Part shown: positions 61,336-64,000 of the stretch, in pieces
Layout: every line of letters begins with the position of its first letter
Position numbering within the stretch: position 1 is the stretch's first letter
Program-made: the position numbers and the translations under genes
Assembly (NCBI RefSeq): GCF_009870825.1
Contig: NZ_WTWY01000002.1
Span: 1 to 64,000, forward strand
DNA from: Paenibacillus sp. USDA918EY
GTDB lineage: Bacteria > Bacillota > Bacilli > Paenibacillales > Paenibacillaceae
Direction: 5' to 3'
DNA: 64,000 nt
The notes under the pieces: model-generated
The model's database searches: none
What the model saw: only the letters and a program-made list of their open reading frames with translations
Told to the model about the DNA's origin: nothing

Positions 61336-62367
61336 ATGAATATGGCAACCCGGAACGACGCCCAAATTTCTCCCCCCCTAACCGAAACACCCATACCGCT
61401 CTCTCCGCGGCTGATCCGCCTGAAGCATGTTCTTGTCGCTTTGCTGTTGTCCGTCGTGTTTTTCCTGCTCTTTTGTTTTATCGCTTTGCACGCCTATATC
61501 GCCTGGGTGCTTTCGAACCCGACCGTCGCGCCGCTGTACTCGAATCCGATGCAGGCAAAACATATGTCCTACGAAAACGTCACCTTTCCCGCTTTGGACG
61601 GAAGCCGGATGATGCAGGGCTGGTACATTCCCGCCGCAGGATCGAAGAAAACGATCGTATTCAGCCATGGATACGGCGCCAACCGCGAGGAAACGTGGAT
61701 CCCGATGTATGACCTGGCCCATTACGCGCACCGGATGAATTTTAACGTCGTCATGTTCGATTACGGCTTCGCGTCGCAGACCAGCAAGGCGGTGGCCACG
61801 GGCGGCAAAGCCGAATCGCAGCAGCTGCTCGGAGCGATCGAGCTGGCCAAAAAGCGCGGCGCAAAACAGATCGTCGTGTGGGGCTTCTCGATGGGGGCGG
61901 GCACGGCGCTTCAGGCCGGACTGCAGACCAAAGATGTCGACGCCATGATTCTGGACAGCACCTTCCTGCTTGAGCCGGATACGCTGTACCATAACATCAA
62001 AAACCAGATCGATCTGCCGCGGCATCCGTCGCTCGAAATATTGGAGCTGCTGTTCCCCGTGCTTAACGGAACCAGCCTGCATCAAATCCCGTATCAACAG
62101 GTCAAAAAGGAGGATTACCCGTTCCCGATCTTTTTCGTGCACGGGACGGAGGATGAAAAAGCGCCTTACCCGATTGCCGAAAAATTGGCGGGGAACCAGA
62201 CGAACCCTTACTCCGATGTATGGATCGTCCCGGGCAGCCATCATGAGCTCATTTTCCGCGAACACCCGCGCGAATATCTTCGCCGCGTGTCCGCCTTCCT
62301 TGCCAATGTCAAGCTGGCCGAGCAGAAGGACATCGACAATGACCCTATGATCAAAAACAAACCGTAA
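61336..62367 (+). CDS. membrane-anchored alpha/beta hydrolase
   Basis: A 343-residue protein with one membrane segment (about 31-54) and an extracytoplasmic alpha/beta-hydrolase domain. FSHGYGANREETW forms the oxyanion region, GFSMGAGTA the nucleophile elbow (Ser), HGTEDEKAP the Asp, and GSHHELIF the His. It resembles the YqkD/BAAT-like hydrolases of Bacillus. AGGAGG lies eight bases before the first ATG; a second ATG follows two codons later. It is transcribed away from the iclR-type gene. Substrate unknown. Confidence 0.9.
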   Translation: MNMATRNDAQISPPLTETPIPLSPRLIRLKHVLVALLLSVVFFLLFCFIALHAYIAWVLSNPTVAPLYSNPMQAKHMSYENVTFPALDGSRMMQGWYIPAAGSKKTIVFSHGYGANREETWIPMYDLAHYAHRMNFNVVMFDYGFASQTSKAVATGGKAESQQLLGAIELAKKRGAKQIVVWGFSMGAGTALQAGLQTKDVDAMILDSTFLLEPDTLYHNIKNQIDLPRHPSLEILELLFPVLNGTSLHQIPYQQVKKEDYPFPIFFVHGTEDEKAPYPIAEKLAGNQTNPYSDVWIVPGSHHELIFREHPREYLRRVSAFLANVKLAEQKDIDNDPMIKNKP

Positions 62368-62449
62368 AATAACCCCACAAAGTGCTTTGGCTTCGAAGCT
62401 GATCCAGGTACTTTGCGGGGACCCCGAAATTTATAAACTCTATAATGTA

Positions 62450-62495
62450 AAAAAAGGCATCATTGAAGATCCGATTCAGGTCTTCAATGATGCCT
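62450..62495 (-). terminator. folE terminator
   Basis: AGGCATCATTGAAGA pairs perfectly with TCTTCAATGATGCCT (15 bp, 11-nt loop), followed on the minus strand by seven T. It can also stop the convergent hydrolase gene. Confidence 0.9.
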
Positions 62496-62518
62496 CTTTC
62501 GCTTATTCGGTTACACGA

Positions 62519-63112
62519 TCATTCTTTGATCAAAGACAGAAACTCGGCTCTGGACGCCGGGTCCTCACGGAAAATGCCGCGAACCGCGGATGTGACCGTT
62601 TTGCTGCCCGGTTTTTTCACGCCGCGCGCGCACATGCACAGATGTTCGCCTTCCACCACGACCATGACGCCATGCGGCTCCAGAACCTCGACCATGATGT
62701 CGGCGATCTGCGACGTGATGCGCTCCTGAACCTGCAAACGGCGCGTGACGGCTTCAACGAGACGGGCCAGCTTGCTCAGTCCCGCGATTTTGCCGCTTGG
62801 GATGTACCCGATATGGACCTTGCCGAAAAACGGCGCCATATGGTGCTCGCATTGGCTGTAATAAACGATATCTTTGACGATAACCAGTTCCTCATGGTTT
62901 TCATCAAAGGTAACGCCAAGGACATCCCTCGGGTCTACTTCATATCCCGCAAAAATTTCCTCGTACATCCGAGCCACGCGCGCAGGGGTTTCAAGCAATC
63001 CCTCCCGCTGCGGGTCTTCGCCGATCAGTTTCAAAATTTCCGCGATATGGTGCTCGACCTGCTCGCGGTTTTGCTGAACCCGGGTATTTACGTAATCTTT
63101 AACGCCAGCCAC
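62519..63112 (-). CDS. folE: GTP cyclohydrolase I
   Basis: A 197-residue enzyme converting GTP to 7,8-dihydroneopterin triphosphate, the first step of folate synthesis. Zinc ligands lie in [12 protein letters not shown] (Cys and His) and EHLCMCARG (Cys). [19 protein letters not shown] and [16 protein letters not shown] are family blocks. Length is normal for type I FolE, so it is not the FolE2 form. It ends at a strong terminator. A yneF-family gene lies 56 bp downstream of its start, on the same strand but upstream in transcription. Confidence 0.97.
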   Translation of the reverse strand: MAGVKDYVNTRVQQNREQVEHHIAEILKLIGEDPQREGLLETPARVARMYEEIFAGYEVDPRDVLGVTFDENHEELVIVKDIVYYSQCEHHMAPFFGKVHIGYIPSGKIAGLSKLARLVEAVTRRLQVQERITSQIADIMVEVLEPHGVMVVVEGEHLCMCARGVKKPGSKTVTSAVRGIFREDPASRAEFLSLIKE

Positions 63113-63168
63113 AGCACTTCCCTCCTCTCATGACCTCTTATTTCTCTTGCGGATGTTCGTGATCCGCC

Positions 63169-63411
63169 TTATTTGCGTTTGCCTCCGCCAGGCTTCTTTT
63201 TGCCGCTGAACTGCGGATTGTTTTTCATCATTTGCTGCGCTTTCTGCATTTGACGATTGTTTAGATTATACCCCATCTGTTTGGCCATTTTCTGCAGCAT
63301 TTGTGGATCACTCTGCATTTTCTCCATTTGCTTGCGCAAATAATACACGCCGATGAAAAAACCGCCGACCAAGCCGACGATCAGCGTAATCACAGGAATG
63401 ACATATTGCAT
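63169..63411 (-). CDS. yneF: YneF-family (UPF0154) small membrane protein
   Basis: An 80-residue protein with one N-terminal membrane segment (MQYVIPVITLIVGLVGGFFI) and a basic, Met/Gln-rich cytoplasmic tail (KMQSDPQMLQKMAKQMGYNL...NNRQMQKAQQMM) ending in Gly/Lys repeats. This is the UPF0154/YneF pattern of Firmicutes; the function is unknown. The start was placed at MQYVIP because GAGGTGG lies upstream; an earlier in-frame codon would add five residues. Confidence 0.9.
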   Translation of the reverse strand: MQYVIPVITLIVGLVGGFFIGVYYLRKQMEKMQSDPQMLQKMAKQMGYNLNNRQMQKAQQMMKNNPQFSGKKKPGGGKRK

Positions 63412-63504
63412 GTTCCGCCACCTCATAGTTATAGATCAATACTTTGCGTGTATAGCAACACGAACCTATCATAGCATTTCCCCGGGTGGCTCGCAAATGG
63501 ATTT

Positions 63505-64000
63505 CTAAGATAACACCGCCTCGATAAACACCGTCGTTTCCTGCGCCAAATCCAGTTCCTTGACATCGAACCTGCTGGCTTCGCCCTGCACGATCCGAAT
63601 CACCGGGCGGCCGGGCAGACCGCGATGCTGGCGCACGACAACCCCCGTTTCCTTGGTGGACAAGCGAACCGCGGTGCCGTTGGGGTAAACGGATACGATC
63701 CGGTTAAATTGCGAAAGCACCTCGTGATCGAGCTGCTTTTCCGACATGGCCATCATTTCTTCGCAGGCTTCGTGCGGCAGAAGCTTCTTGTCCTTTGGCT
63801 CTAGCGGATGGATCAGGCGCTCATAGGTGTCCGCCGCAGACACGATTTTGGCGTACAGATGAATTTCATCGCCCGTTAGCCCTCGCGGCAGCCCGAACCC
63901 GTCGATCCGTTCATGATGCTGTAAGGCCACATGGGCGATCAGCAGGCTGAGCTCCCTTTTGCTCTTCAGCTTTTCGAAACCTTTCCAGGTATGATGGTTT
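63505..64000 (-). CDS. HD-GYP domain protein, C-terminal part (cut by window edge)
   Basis: The frame runs off the right edge. The visible part begins NHHTWKGFEKLKSKRELSLL and continues with AHVALQHHERIDGFGLPRG, which is the HHE..DG.G.P segment of HD-GYP cyclic-di-GMP phosphodiesterases, with Leu in place of the usual Tyr. AADTYERLIHP and YPNGTAVRLSTKETGVVV follow as in two-domain HD-GYP proteins of Firmicutes. The N-terminal HD motif lies outside the window, so activity cannot be judged. An internal GTG at 63930 is not the true start. Confidence 0.87.
   Translation of the reverse strand, partial: NHHTWKGFEKLKSKRELSLLIAHVALQHHERIDGFGLPRGLTGDEIHLYAKIVSAADTYERLIHPLEPKDKKLLPHEACEEMMAMSEKQLDHEVLSQFNRIVSVYPNGTAVRLSTKETGVVVRQHRGLPGRPVIRIVQGEASRFDVKELDLAQETTVFIEAVLS

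Noticed and set aside
1..64000. tRNA genes, CRISPR arrays, insertion sequences, integrases or phage genes
   Set aside because: Looked for by eye on both strands; no cloverleaf, regularly spaced repeat array, transposase or integrase frame was found.

Overview
The window looks like chromosome of a Paenibacillus-type member of the Bacillales with moderate to high GC. Supporting signs are an rRNA-operon leader with a Bacillales-style boxA, a purine riboswitch before an NCS2 permease, a T-box before trpS, YesM/YesN-type sugar-sensing regulators beside a CUT1 ABC transporter, an LCP cell-wall protein, a YneF-family protein, and copper-amine-oxidase-N-like 'stalk' domains on several secreted enzymes. 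I see no tRNA or rRNA gene body, CRISPR array, insertion sequence or phage gene. The species is not determined.

Layout. 1-260: promoters and leader of an rRNA operon reading left out of the window. 486-2803: a lipoprotein and a riboswitch-controlled purine permease. 2870-6131: a D-amino-acid operon (PLP D-threonine aldolase/D-serine dehydratase-like enzyme, N-acyl-D-amino-acid deacylase, RidA). 6348-9636: a small protein, a YdcF-like membrane protein, guaA. 9715-14219: MoxR, DUF58 and transglutaminase operon. 14350-16384: divergent polysaccharide deacetylase and DedA protein. 16548-20690: two MarR-transporter modules. 20808-26660: Bcp peroxiredoxin, LCP protein, hemL, VanZ-like protein, and trpS with a T-box and a Trp-codon leader peptide. 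26732-28722: divergent LysR and quinone oxidoreductase. 28835-38415: secreted SGNH hydrolase, response regulator, membrane-anchored binding protein, histidine kinase, two ABC permeases and a binding lipoprotein. 38627-45212: HxlR/quinone reductase pair, inositol-phosphatase family protein, uvsE, ddl, an amidase-domain protein. 45659-48373: aconitase. 48569-51460: a WYL regulator with two tandem paralogues of unknown function. 51573-57935: small proteins, a TetR-MFS cassette between direct repeats, a GntR-membrane protein pair and a secreted alpha/beta hydrolase. 58044-64000: S9 peptidase, IclR regulator, membrane hydrolase, folE, yneF and a partial HD-GYP protein.

Most notable points. (1) trpS is preceded by a tRNA-Trp T-box and then by a short reading frame with three consecutive Trp codons that overlaps the trpS ribosome-binding site, so the gene may have two layers of tryptophan sensing. 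(2) A 19-bp palindrome before the IclR-type gene recurs with one change in the acnA leader, suggesting that this regulator controls aconitase. (3) A TetR-MFS efflux cassette lies between about 115-bp direct repeats, each with two terminators, and has three copies of a matching operator. (4) A structured repeat of about 110 bp occurs three times, always against a terminator. (5) Two tandem paralogues of a papain-like or BtrH_N-like fold, apparently without a catalytic cysteine, lie behind a WYL regulator. (6) The purine riboswitch has shortened L2 and L3 loops and an enlarged J3/1.

Gene functions rest on motifs and remembered family similarity, not on a database search. Promoters, operators and RNA folds were read by eye.
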